A stretch of 64,000 bases of DNA, taken from contig JAIXWR010000045.1 of NCBI GenBank assembly GCA_027491155.1, positions 1 through 64,000 on the forward strand, given 5' to 3'. The stretch comes from Verrucomicrobiaceae bacterium. GTDB taxonomy: Bacteria > Verrucomicrobiota > Verrucomicrobiia > Verrucomicrobiales > Akkermansiaceae. Both the position numbers and the translations under genes were made by a program. Shown piece by piece: positions 48,157-57,827 of the stretch (within the stretch, counting starts at the first letter, position 1; each line of letters opens with the position of its first letter). The notes beneath the pieces were generated by a model. That model was not told the DNA's origin, ran no database searches, and saw only the letters and a list, made by a program, of their open reading frames with translations.

Positions 48157-48288
48157 GGTTGGCGACGTGGAATCGCCGGGAACCCATCAGAAAGCCCGTC
48201 GGCTGATCTGCCCAAATGTCGCGACAAGATTGCCACGCGACATCTTCGTCACCTTCGGAGTGACTGCGGGGATATGGTCGTGCCTCAA

Positions 48289-48396
48289 GTAGCGGAACCG
48301 GCTGCGCCGTTCCGTTGGGAGAGTGATGGAGAGCGGGCGGGCCGCGAGGTTCCGGCGGCGCGTTCCCCGCCGGAAGTTCGCAGACCTTCCGCTACG
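48289..48396. repeat. ~108-bp dispersed palindromic element (copy 2), directly 3' of porin-like gene
   Basis: gtagcggaaccggctgcgccgttccg ... ggaagttcgcagaccttccgctac. Confidence 0.8.
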
Positions 48397-48407
48397 GGAA
48401 GGCCCGA

Positions 48408-49700
48408 TCAATGATCGTGGCCATGCTCGGCGGCACCGAAGTTCAGCACGAACTGGAGCCACACGCTGTGCTCGTCGGCATAGCCGCCGAGGCGGTCGTA
48501 GGAATACTGGAGGCGCACGTGGGCGTCGGTGTTGTCGGCGATGTGGAAGGCGCGGCCGACGTTGGTCGAGGCACGCCAGCGGCGCTCGTTGCCGGACATG
48601 CGGTTGCCGGACGCCCATTCGAGGCGGCCGCCGAGGGTCCAGTCCTTCACGAACTCGAGGCCGCTCGCGAGGTAGATCCCGAGTTCGTCGTAGTCGCCCT
48701 TGATCCCGGCTTCGTCGCGCGCTTCGACGGCGCGGTAGAAAACCTCGCCCTGCCACCAGATCGGTCGTCCGCCGAGCTGGTCCTCGCCGTGGACATCCGC
48801 CCCGGCGGTCCAGGTGGTGCGGCCGAAGCCGTTCTTGCCGGCGGCGAAGGACAGGCCGGCTCGGTCGATGCCCGCGATGCCCGGTTTGTGCTCGAGGCGG
48901 CCGAAGAAGAATCCGTCGCCGAGGTAGGCTTCCTCCGCGTCGTAAACCCCGCCGTCCCCTGCGAAGCCGTGGCCGTGGTGGTGTTCTTCTTCCTCATGAT
49001 CTTCCTCTTCCTCCTCGTGGTCCTCGCCGGCGTGTTCGACCGCTTCTTCGTACGCCTCGCGTCGTAGTTCGCGGGTCGCGCCGTGACTGTGCTCGCGGGC
49101 CTGGCCGTAGCCGAAGCGAACGATCCAGCGCTCGTCGGTGCCGGGCAGGGCCCAGGCGAGTTCGCCGCCTTGGACAATGAGGCCCTCCTCGCCGAGCAGG
49201 CGGATCATCGAAATCGGCGGCTCGACGAAGGGCCGGTCGTGGAGGTGGTAGCCGTTTTCCTGGCCGAAGGGCGCGAAAAACTGTCCGCCCCGCAGGGTCA
49301 CGCCGCCGGGAAGATCGAGCGCCGCGTAGGCGTCTTCCCACTCGCTGTCCCAGCCGTCGAAGCGGTCCCAGAAGACGTTGTGGTTCGCGTGGACCGAGAG
49401 CATTTCGCCGAACTCCATCACCGCGCCGATCTCGATGCCCTGGAGATTGAAGCCATCGTCGACCGGCGCGTGGCTGCCGGGGATCAGGCCGAAGTTTTTC
49501 TCGGAAGTCGAGCCGCCGAGGGCGATCGCGGCGTTCAGGTGCGGATGGAAGTGGAACCAGCCTTCTTCCTTGGTTCCGAGATGCGGATGGTGCGGGCTGC
49601 CGGGAAGGTGGGCGGGGTGTCCGTGGTCATGGTCGCAGACCGGCTTCGGGGCGGCAGGGAGCAGCGTGGGAAGGAGCAGGAGAGTGGCGGCGCGGATCAT
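48408..49700 (-). CDS. Exported porin-like outer-membrane protein with His/Glu-rich loop, possibly metal-related
   Basis: Signal MIRAATLLLLPTLLPAAPKPVCDHDHGHPAHLPGSPHHPHLG; loop HAGEDHEEEEEDHEEEEHHHGHGF; C-term HSVWLQFVLNFG typical of OM beta-barrel. Confidence 0.75.
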   Translation of the reverse strand: MIRAATLLLLPTLLPAAPKPVCDHDHGHPAHLPGSPHHPHLGTKEEGWFHFHPHLNAAIALGGSTSEKNFGLIPGSHAPVDDGFNLQGIEIGAVMEFGEMLSVHANHNVFWDRFDGWDSEWEDAYAALDLPGGVTLRGGQFFAPFGQENGYHLHDRPFVEPPISMIRLLGEEGLIVQGGELAWALPGTDERWIVRFGYGQAREHSHGATRELRREAYEEAVEHAGEDHEEEEEDHEEEEHHHGHGFAGDGGVYDAEEAYLGDGFFFGRLEHKPGIAGIDRAGLSFAAGKNGFGRTTWTAGADVHGEDQLGGRPIWWQGEVFYRAVEARDEAGIKGDYDELGIYLASGLEFVKDWTLGGRLEWASGNRMSGNERRWRASTNVGRAFHIADNTDAHVRLQYSYDRLGGYADEHSVWLQFVLNFGAAEHGHDH

Positions 49701-49815
49701 TGATGCGAAAAAGTCACGGGTGCAATAAAAGTGCAAGAGCGATTTTTCAGCAGAAATAAATTTGCAGTCGAGTTGCGTTAGTGGAGCTTGGGGCGGTCTT
49801 TGGCGACCTCATCTG

Positions 49816-50442
49816 ATGAACCGGCCTACTCACACTTTAACTGGGTCTCGTCCGCCTCTGAAGCCCGGCTCCCGCCTTGGCGGGCTGCTGCGCGACCTCA
49901 CCGCGGGGCTCAAGCAGCAGATGTTCTTCTGGGGCAAGGACGTGGTGCATCCGGACGGCAACCTGCTGATCCGGCAGGGCTTCACCAAGTCGCCCTCGGC
50001 CGGGCTCCAGGGCACCAGTTGCTACGGGCTCGACTGGCAGGGCGGGCGGATCGAACTCCACGGTGCCTGCGTCGGCTGGTATCCGCGGGATGGCGGCGAA
50101 GGCTTCATCTTCATCCGCCCGCTCGGCAAGTGCCACGTCTGGCTCGGCCGGAGCGCGCCGGTGCCGGGCGAATGGCCGGCGGATCTCATCGCGCCGACCG
50201 ATTTCGAGAAGCTGCACGCCTGCGCCGCTCCCTTCCTCGACTGGTGGCTGCAATCCGAGCGCTGGATCGATGAACTACTAGGTGGATCGTACCGCACCAA
50301 CTGCTTTCGCCACTTCAAGCGCCTGCCGAAGGCGAAGCCCTGGCTGCCACCAGGGGATGCGATGCGTTGGGTGGCAAGACTGCGTCGGGATCCGTCAGGG
50401 GTCGAGCGGGCAAAACGCTTCTCCCCCGGGCCCGCCGCCTGA
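49816..50442 (+). CDS. Hypothetical protein
   Basis: 208-aa ORF with coherent W/aromatic-rich composition: MNRPTHTLTGSRPPLKPGSRLGGLLRDLTAGLKQQMFFWGKDVVHPDGNLL. Confidence 0.65.
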   Translation: MNRPTHTLTGSRPPLKPGSRLGGLLRDLTAGLKQQMFFWGKDVVHPDGNLLIRQGFTKSPSAGLQGTSCYGLDWQGGRIELHGACVGWYPRDGGEGFIFIRPLGKCHVWLGRSAPVPGEWPADLIAPTDFEKLHACAAPFLDWWLQSERWIDELLGGSYRTNCFRHFKRLPKAKPWLPPGDAMRWVARLRRDPSGVERAKRFSPGPAA

Positions 50443-50453
50443 GGGTGCAGACT

Positions 50454-51926
50454 TCAGGTTCCACAGAAAGTCCGGTAGCGGGGCGAGCCGGCTGGCGGGG
50501 GCGTGGTGAACTCGTCGTCCTCGGGTTCGTCGTAGGGCCGGGTGATCGCGGCGAGGAGCTTGTGGAATGGCGCGAGGTCGGCGTGCAAGGTCGCGGCGCT
50601 CAGCGCTTCCTCGACCTTGTGATTGCGCGGGATGACCCGGGGATTGGCGGATCTCATCCGCCGCAGGACTTCCGCCGGGCCTTCGGCCTGCCGGGCCAGG
50701 CGGGACTGCCAGGCGGCGTGCCAGTCGGTGAAGACGGGATCCGGGAACGCGGGAGCTTCGAGGGACGCGGCGCGGGAGAGGGTGCTGAAGGTGCCGGTGA
50801 AGTCCTGCTTGTTCTCCTGCATCCAATCTAACAGGCGCTGGATGAAGGCGAGGTCGTCGGGTTCGCAGTTGTGGATGCCGAGCTTCGCGCGCATGCCGTC
50901 GAGCCAGTGGTTCTGGAAGATCCCCTGGAACTGGTGGAGGGCCTCGTTGGCGAGTTCGACGGCCCGCTTCCCGTCGTCGTGGAGCAGGGGGATCATCGCT
51001 TCGGCCAGGCGGGCGAGGTTCCAGCGGGCGATCGATGGTTGCTGGGCGTAGGCGTAGCGGCCGCCGTGGTCGATGGAGCTGAAGACGGTGTCGGAATGGT
51101 AGGCATCGAGGAAGGCGCAGGGGCCGTAGTCGATGGTCTCGCCGGACAGCGCCATGTTGTCGGTATTCATCACGCCGTGGATGAAGCCGACCTGGAGCCA
51201 CTTCGCGACGAGGGCGGCCTGTCGCTCCATCGCGGCATGGAAGAAGTCGAGGTGGGAGTCTTCCGCGAGATCGGGGAAGTGGCGGCGGCGGGTGTGATCG
51301 GCGAGGGCGAGAAGGGCGTCGTGGTCCTCATGGGCGGCGGCCCATTGGAAGGTGCCGACGCGGATGTGGCTGGCGGCCACGCGCGTGAGGACGGCGCCGG
51401 GGAGTTCTTCGCTGCGGAAGACGCTTTGCCCGGTGGTGGCCACTGCGAGGCTGCGGGTGGTGGGAATGCCCAGGGCGTGCATCGCCTCGCTGATCAGGTT
51501 TTCGCGGAGCATCGGACCCAGCGCCGCGAGCCCGTCGCCGCCGCGCGAGAAGGCGGTGCGGCCGGAGCCCTTGAGCTGGATGTCGAAGCGCCCGCCGGCG
51601 GGTGTGATCTGCTCGCCTAACAGAATCGCGCGGCCATCGCCGAGGGTGGTGAAGTGGCCGAACTGGTGGCCGGCGTAGGCCTGGGCGATCGGGTTCGCGC
51701 CGGGCGGGAGGAGGTTGCCGGTGAAAAGGGCGGCCTGATCCGGTTGCCGGAGGGCTTCCGGATCCAGTCCCAGCGCGACCGCCAGCGCGTCGTTGAAGAC
51801 CACCAGGCCGGAGCTTCTCACCGGGGCGGGCGCGGCTTTCCTGAAGAACAGTCCGGGCAGCCGGGAATACGAATGGTCGAGTTTCCAACCGGCGGCGGTG
51901 GAGGATTCCAAAAAATCGGCGCTCAT
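50454..51926 (-). CDS. selO: Protein adenylyltransferase SelO (YdiU/UPF0061 family)
   Basis: AQAYAGHQFGHFTTLGDGRAILLGE, DIQLKGSGRTAFSRGGDGLAALGPMLRENLISEAMHALGIPTTRSLAV, GFIHGVMNTDNMALSGETIDYGPCAFLDAY. Confidence 0.96.
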   Translation of the reverse strand: MSADFLESSTAAGWKLDHSYSRLPGLFFRKAAPAPVRSSGLVVFNDALAVALGLDPEALRQPDQAALFTGNLLPPGANPIAQAYAGHQFGHFTTLGDGRAILLGEQITPAGGRFDIQLKGSGRTAFSRGGDGLAALGPMLRENLISEAMHALGIPTTRSLAVATTGQSVFRSEELPGAVLTRVAASHIRVGTFQWAAAHEDHDALLALADHTRRRHFPDLAEDSHLDFFHAAMERQAALVAKWLQVGFIHGVMNTDNMALSGETIDYGPCAFLDAYHSDTVFSSIDHGGRYAYAQQPSIARWNLARLAEAMIPLLHDDGKRAVELANEALHQFQGIFQNHWLDGMRAKLGIHNCEPDDLAFIQRLLDWMQENKQDFTGTFSTLSRAASLEAPAFPDPVFTDWHAAWQSRLARQAEGPAEVLRRMRSANPRVIPRNHKVEEALSAATLHADLAPFHKLLAAITRPYDEPEDDEFTTPPPAGSPRYRTFCGT

Positions 51927-52131
51927 GGGTGCAAGGGCTACGCTTCCTTGCTGAGCCCGCGCCAGCATTTTCCGCTAACCAAGTCCGGCTGCGCGGAATA
52001 GAATGGAGAGGTTCGCTTGGGTGTCGCAAATCCGGACTCCAACGGCATTTGCCGCGGGTCGATCAAAGAAAACAACCCTTGATGCGCCAACCGATCCTCC
52101 ACCCGCGACCAGCCCGGTAATTCCTGAAAAA

Positions 52132-55100
52132 ATGAAAACCCATCCGCTTCTTGGCGCAATTCTCGCCGCCATGGCCTTGGCCATCCTTCCAGCTTCGGCC
52201 GCCACCGTGAGCGCCAGCGCGGCAGCCCCCGTGATCGACGACGAGGACATCTCCAATTTCGCCTCGCAGACCGCCACCGACAAGTGGTGGCCCGAAAACA
52301 CCGCCGCCGGGGCCGCCAAGGGCCAGACGTTCCGCACCCGCAACGAGGCCCTCCGGTTCAAGGCCGTGACCTACCGGATCACTACCAACGTTCCCGGGAC
52401 CAAGGTTTACACCATCCGCATTGGCAGGATTTCCGGCAACACGTTCACCCCGGTCTATACCGAAACCGCCACCCAGACTGCTACTTGGGCCGCGAATAAT
52501 CACGTCACCTGGCGGCTTGATACTCCTTTCATCCTGCAGCCGAACACGTTTTACGGCGTGGACGTGGCGCTGACGAGTTCCACCACCACGTGGCAGCAGG
52601 GCATTCCCTATATCTCCATGACGGCGGACGAGTTTTCCGATGGGGTGAGCTATGGTTCCGGCACCAACGGCGTGGGAAATACGACGATCACCGCCGGCGA
52701 TGACGACCGCCGCTTTCATCTCGACATCGAGAAACCCATCGGCGGCTGGTCGCTCGTCGCCACCCACCCGGCGGACAATGCCACCAATGTCTTCGCCTCG
52801 AATCCGCTCTTGGCCACTTTCAGCCAGAACATCGTGCGCGGCACCGGAAACATCACCCTCAGAAATCTCACGGACAACACCAGCATCGTCATTCCCATCA
52901 CCGATCCGCGGGTCGTGATTTCCGAGAACCTGCTCACGGTCAATCCCGGCAGCGGTTTTGTCGCGAGCAAAGCCTGGGCCGTGCGCATCGACCCCACCGC
53001 CATCACCAGTGCTCTCGGCGATGCTTATCCCGGCATCGCCAACGACACCACTTGGAACTTCAGCACCGGCTTGGGCGACCCGCTGTTTCTCGCGCTCGTC
53101 GCGCTCAGGAACCACATCACCGGAGCCACCCCGCTCACGGCCGCGCAGATCTCCGCGCACAAAACGACCATCGATCAGCAGAACGCCCGTCTTGCCGACA
53201 GCGCCGCACTCATCACCGCAGCGTTCGACTTGGTGAGGGCGTACGACGCATCCACCGGAAACCGCTGGTATGTCAACGGCCTGCCCGCCCGTGCTTCCGT
53301 CACCAACGATATCCACTGGACGCTTTGGAACGTGCAGCAATACATCATGGACGTGGTTTACAACGAGACCATACTCGCAAACCACGAGAGTTTGCTGAAC
53401 GGTTTCAAGTTCGGCAGCGCTTCAACATTCCCCGGCGCATGCAACCCGCCGGCAAATCCGGCGGACACCACACGCACCGTGACCATCAAGGCCAGCTACG
53501 CGAATACGGTGGGCTGGACGACGCAGGGAGATGGCAGTGGCACTTTCGCGCGCAAACCGACGGGCTGCTATCTAGCGCCCGGGTCGATTGCCACCGTCAC
53601 CGTGCCGGCGGCATTGGTGGGCAAGGGCTTCAAGATCCGGGTCGGCGCGCACTCGTGGGATTTTTCCAACAAACCCTCGATCAAGCGACTGGATCGTTCG
53701 ACGGTTCTCTATCCCATCAACGCAGTGGAAACCAAAGTCGCCTGCCCGCATGGCGGCGGCATCTACATCGAGGTGCCATGGCTCGCCAACCAGGGCAATG
53801 TGAACGTGTCCGTGCGCAATGCCGTCCGCTCGCCCTACTTCTCCGCGAAGAGTTTTCACCAGACGACGTCGGCGGAATGGCTGGCCGAACGCACCAACCC
53901 CGGGCCTTGGGCGGATTTCCAGTCGGACAAATTCATGATGCAGGTGCCAAAGAGCTGGATCTACGCGATGCCCGACCCGACCCAGGTGATGAAGGATTGG
54001 GACGCCGCGATGGATGCCTTCAACGACCTGCTCGGCTTTCCGCAGATCCGCGGCAAGGAATCCTTCTACCTTCAGGCCGATGTGCTGATTCGCGCTTCCG
54101 TCTTCGCACCGGGCTATCCGGCCGTGAACGTCGGAGGCTTCAGTGCCACGGCCAATTACAACAACGGCTATCATACCCACTATCTGATCCGGGGTCCGCA
54201 GTATGGCATCGATGACGCGCAGGTGGAGTTTCACGAGCAGGGCCACGGCTACTTCTTTGACAAGTTTCCCGGCGAGACCGAGTCGAACGTGAACCTGCCG
54301 TTTGTGCCCGTCCTGCACCGGAAATTCGGGGTCAATCTGGACACCGCCTTCCGGGCGTCGCTGGGCGAGGGCAATACCTACCGCACGCTGGAGACGACTG
54401 CGATGGCGTGGATGACCGTGTTCAATTTCTCACCGAACAAAGTCGAGATGGCCGATGGAGAAAAAGCTTACCAGCTCAAGGGCCACGCGAAGTTCGTGGA
54501 CATCGCCCGCATCTACGGTTGGGGCGTTCTCGGCAACTACTGGAAGTCCTTCGTGACCGATTCCGAGAATGGGATCAATTACGCGACGGACACGGATAGC
54601 CTCCTGCTGCGCTTGTCCAAAAACGTGGGCGCGGACATCCGACCCTTGTTCCACTTCTGGGGCATCTACCCGCAGAACGCCACCAACTTGCGCAATGCCA
54701 TCAACACTGCCGGGCTCGTCGCGCCTGTGGAAATCTACGACCGGCTCGTGCGTTACAAATCCCTCGCGCCGGCCAACAATACCGCCTTCCGGGACTTCGC
54801 CACCAAGTGGTGGACCCGGCAACCCAGCTCCAGCGGTTTCTGGGAGGAGCGCGAGCACGCCACCCAGTGGAACAACTACAATGAGAATTCCGCCCTCGGC
54901 ATCACCAACCGGGTGCAGGAACTCCTCGACCTCTACTACCCGAACGGCCGCCCCACCACCATCACCGGGCCCGTCGTCGGAAGTTTCAGCCCCACCGACA
55001 ATTCCACGAGCGTCGCTCTGGACGCCAACCTGGTGGTGACCTTCAACAAGGCAGTCGTTCGCGGCACGGGCAACATCACGCTCAGGAACCTTACCGACGG

Positions 55101-57363
55101 CACCTCCACCAACATCGCCATCACCAACACAACCCAGGTTTCCATCGCTGGCGAAGTGATGACGATTAACCCAACGGCGAATCTTCTCCCCAACAAAACG
55201 TATGCCATCCAAATCGATCCAACGGCGCTGGATGGCGTGGTCACCAACAGTTTTGCCGGGGTCACCGACACCACGACCTGGAACTTCACCACCATCACCC
55301 CACCACCCGCTGGCGTGACTGGCCTCGCCCTGTGGCTGGATGCCTCGCAGCTCACGGGCTTGAGCGACGGGGCCACGCTCAATACTTGGAACGAAATGTC
55401 CGGGCTCGGCAATCATGCCACAAGGACTACCGGTGCACCCACCTATGAGACCAATGAACTTAACGGGCGACCGGTCGTGCGTTTTCCCGTTGGCAACGGA
55501 GCCAGCTTTGGTTTTCCACGCATGACCAACATCCGCACGGTTTTCTGGGTGATGAAACAGCAGAACCCAGGCGAACTGCGGTTCTTATTGGGTGACACTT
55601 CCAATTTCCATTTTCATCGTGGCACCGCTTCTCCCTCGACGATCTGGCATTCCGTGCATACTTCGTCCAATATCAGAAACGGCACGACAAGCTTGAACGG
55701 ACTGGCCGTCAATGGCACCACGACCAATTTGCCTGGCGGTTGGAATTTGCTCTCGGTGACAACCACGGATGTCGTCACGGCCAGCACCCTGAGTAGCGAT
55801 CGCACATTCAACCGATCCTGGGAAGGCGACATCGCTGAGGTTCTCGTTTACAACAGAGCTTTAAGCGCGGTTGAGATCGAACAGGTCGGCAGCCATCTGA
55901 CGGCAAAGTATGCCATGACCACCGCCTATGCCGCGCCCTTGATCTCCACTTACAGCCCCGACGACGACGCGACCGGCGTGGCCATCGACGCGGACCTTGT
56001 GGCCACTTTCAGCGAACCCATCGCCAAGGGCACCGGCAACATCACGATCAAGAACCTTACGGACGGAACGACCACAAACATCGCGGTGACCGATTCCCAA
56101 GTGACGGTCTCGGGAGTAACCCTGACGATCAACCCGACGGCAGACCTCATAGCCGGAAAAAACTACGCCATCCAGATCGCAGCGACCGCCATTGATGACC
56201 TCGCCGGGAACAGCTTCGCTGGCATCACCAATGACACCGCGTGGAACTTCGAAACTGAAGCGCCGACGCCCGTTTTCGTCATGTTCGCTGACAACTTCGA
56301 CCGGCCCAACAACACAGGCCTGAATGCCTCGGCCATCGGCAAGTCGGGGTCACTTGGTGCGTTGAACTGGGTCGAGAAGGCCGGCTCTGGCGGAAACGCG
56401 TCAATCTCGGGCAATTCGCTCTTCGCCACCGGCTCCACCAGCGGCTTCTCCATGTCTTATGTCGATCACAACTTCATCAATGCCTCAATTTCCAGCGGCG
56501 GTGGCTTCAGCATCAGCATCGACCTCGAGCATTACTCGACGCAGGGCACCGTGCGACTCGCCGGGATTGCCATGGGCATGTCGAAAGCCGAGGCAGAGGG
56601 ATGGGCGCATAACGTTCCCACCAGTTTCACTTACGCGGATTTGTTCGTCGGCTACCGCGGCAATCAAAGCGCGATCCAGGTTTTCGAAAACGGAACCGAA
56701 GTGATCAACAATGCGACCGCAGGGGATGCATCCACGCTCCCGAAGAAGCTCAAGATCGATTTTACCTGCTCGGACTTCAATGCCGGCTCGACGGTGAACT
56801 ACAAGGTCAGCTTCGGCGGTGCAGCGATGGGCTCCGGATCATTCACATGGAGCGGCACCAACGAGAACTACATCGGAGTCTATTCCAACTTGTTCCCTGC
56901 GAGCGGCACGACCGGTCAATTGGACGATTTTGCTGTTAGCGCGCTGGTTCCCGAGCTCTCGTCCTACGAAACTTGGGCCGCCACCAACACCCTTGGCAGC
57001 ACTCCGGAGGAGGACTTCGACAGCGACGGCGTGCCCAATGCCATCGAATTCGTGCTCGGCGGCGACAGGAACACCAACGACCTCGGCAAGCTCCCCGCCG
57101 CTGCCACCAATGGCGGCAACATGACCTTCACCTTCGTGCGCGACCGGGATTCGGTTGATCCGGGCGTGAGTGTCGCGATCGAAGTCGGCCCCAGCCTCGG
57201 CACATGGCCGAATGTCTTCACGGTGGGTCCCAACACCGCCGGCTCCTCAGCCGGCGTCACCGTCAGCGATAATGGCAACGGCACCGACACCATCACTCTA
57301 ACCGTTCCCCAAGCGCCGGACACCAGGAAATTCGCCCGGCTCAAGGTGGCCATCACGGAATAG
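52132..57363 (+). CDS. Large secreted M60-like metallopeptidase with three SbsA/Big_5-like Ig domains, LamG-like domain and TSP3-like C-terminal module
   Basis: Signal MKTHPLLGAILAAMALAILPASA; HEXXH in VEFHEQGHGYFFDKFPGETESNVN; three copies of RGTGNITLRNLTDG(T)...I.PTA......AGI.NDTTWNF; C-term DFDSDGVPNAIEFVLGGD...RKFARLKVAITE. Confidence 0.88.
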   Translation: MKTHPLLGAILAAMALAILPASAATVSASAAAPVIDDEDISNFASQTATDKWWPENTAAGAAKGQTFRTRNEALRFKAVTYRITTNVPGTKVYTIRIGRISGNTFTPVYTETATQTATWAANNHVTWRLDTPFILQPNTFYGVDVALTSSTTTWQQGIPYISMTADEFSDGVSYGSGTNGVGNTTITAGDDDRRFHLDIEKPIGGWSLVATHPADNATNVFASNPLLATFSQNIVRGTGNITLRNLTDNTSIVIPITDPRVVISENLLTVNPGSGFVASKAWAVRIDPTAITSALGDAYPGIANDTTWNFSTGLGDPLFLALVALRNHITGATPLTAAQISAHKTTIDQQNARLADSAALITAAFDLVRAYDASTGNRWYVNGLPARASVTNDIHWTLWNVQQYIMDVVYNETILANHESLLNGFKFGSASTFPGACNPPANPADTTRTVTIKASYANTVGWTTQGDGSGTFARKPTGCYLAPGSIATVTVPAALVGKGFKIRVGAHSWDFSNKPSIKRLDRSTVLYPINAVETKVACPHGGGIYIEVPWLANQGNVNVSVRNAVRSPYFSAKSFHQTTSAEWLAERTNPGPWADFQSDKFMMQVPKSWIYAMPDPTQVMKDWDAAMDAFNDLLGFPQIRGKESFYLQADVLIRASVFAPGYPAVNVGGFSATANYNNGYHTHYLIRGPQYGIDDAQVEFHEQGHGYFFDKFPGETESNVNLPFVPVLHRKFGVNLDTAFRASLGEGNTYRTLETTAMAWMTVFNFSPNKVEMADGEKAYQLKGHAKFVDIARIYGWGVLGNYWKSFVTDSENGINYATDTDSLLLRLSKNVGADIRPLFHFWGIYPQNATNLRNAINTAGLVAPVEIYDRLVRYKSLAPANNTAFRDFATKWWTRQPSSSGFWEEREHATQWNNYNENSALGITNRVQELLDLYYPNGRPTTITGPVVGSFSPTDNSTSVALDANLVVTFNKAVVRGTGNITLRNLTDGTSTNIAITNTTQVSIAGEVMTINPTANLLPNKTYAIQIDPTALDGVVTNSFAGVTDTTTWNFTTITPPPAGVTGLALWLDASQLTGLSDGATLNTWNEMSGLGNHATRTTGAPTYETNELNGRPVVRFPVGNGASFGFPRMTNIRTVFWVMKQQNPGELRFLLGDTSNFHFHRGTASPSTIWHSVHTSSNIRNGTTSLNGLAVNGTTTNLPGGWNLLSVTTTDVVTASTLSSDRTFNRSWEGDIAEVLVYNRALSAVEIEQVGSHLTAKYAMTTAYAAPLISTYSPDDDATGVAIDADLVATFSEPIAKGTGNITIKNLTDGTTTNIAVTDSQVTVSGVTLTINPTADLIAGKNYAIQIAATAIDDLAGNSFAGITNDTAWNFETEAPTPVFVMFADNFDRPNNTGLNASAIGKSGSLGALNWVEKAGSGGNASISGNSLFATGSTSGFSMSYVDHNFINASISSGGGFSISIDLEHYSTQGTVRLAGIAMGMSKAEAEGWAHNVPTSFTYADLFVGYRGNQSAIQVFENGTEVINNATAGDASTLPKKLKIDFTCSDFNAGSTVNYKVSFGGAAMGSGSFTWSGTNENYIGVYSNLFPASGTTGQLDDFAVSALVPELSSYETWAATNTLGSTPEEDFDSDGVPNAIEFVLGGDRNTNDLGKLPAAATNGGNMTFTFVRDRDSVDPGVSVAIEVGPSLGTWPNVFTVGPNTAGSSAGVTVSDNGNGTDTITLTVPQAPDTRKFARLKVAITE

Positions 57364-57827
57364 TCGCCCGCAAAGCGACTATCCTTCCATCATCCAAACT
57401 CCGCCAACATGTCCACCAGCTGAATGGCAGGGGATTGAGCGCCGTTTCGTTGAAGGCCGGCCGTCCGGTGAACCGCACCTCTGAGTCGGCGGGGCACACC
57501 CATCACAATTTGAATCTCAGGTTGAAGCCTGCCCTCCCTCACCTGTTCCCGCCTACACCGTGCCATTCAGACCCCGCGTGCTGATGGACGCCCACGACAC
57601 TGCGCCTAAAGCATTCCGCAGGAACATCGGGGAAATCAATGTTCCGAGGGAGAGAATCGATTGGGGGGCGGTTCGATTCAAGCCATACTTCGAACGCCCT
57701 GCTCGAGCGCCGTCCCGGATGACGTTCCGGGGTGGCGGCCCAGCCTGGAAGCAGCGGTCGATGCCATTGCTCGAGAACACGAACCGGAAATGTGAGTATC
57801 AAGCCCCAAATAGGAAGATCACCATCC

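Noticed and set aside
45949-48414. 821-aa plus-strand ORF
   Set aside because: Antisense to the 5'-nucleotidase fusion gene; Gly/Val/Asp-rich shadow ORF with no domain-like signature.
49813-51926. Functional link between SelO and the convergent hypothetical gene 49816-50442
   Set aside because: Genes are convergent, not an operon; adjacency alone is insufficient.
57364-57827. Possible gene or insertion remnant between the M60 gene and the array
   Set aside because: ORFs 57560-57985 (+) and 57539-57952 (-) overlap each other and gene A1 and show no coherent protein signature; left as unexplained intergenic DNA.
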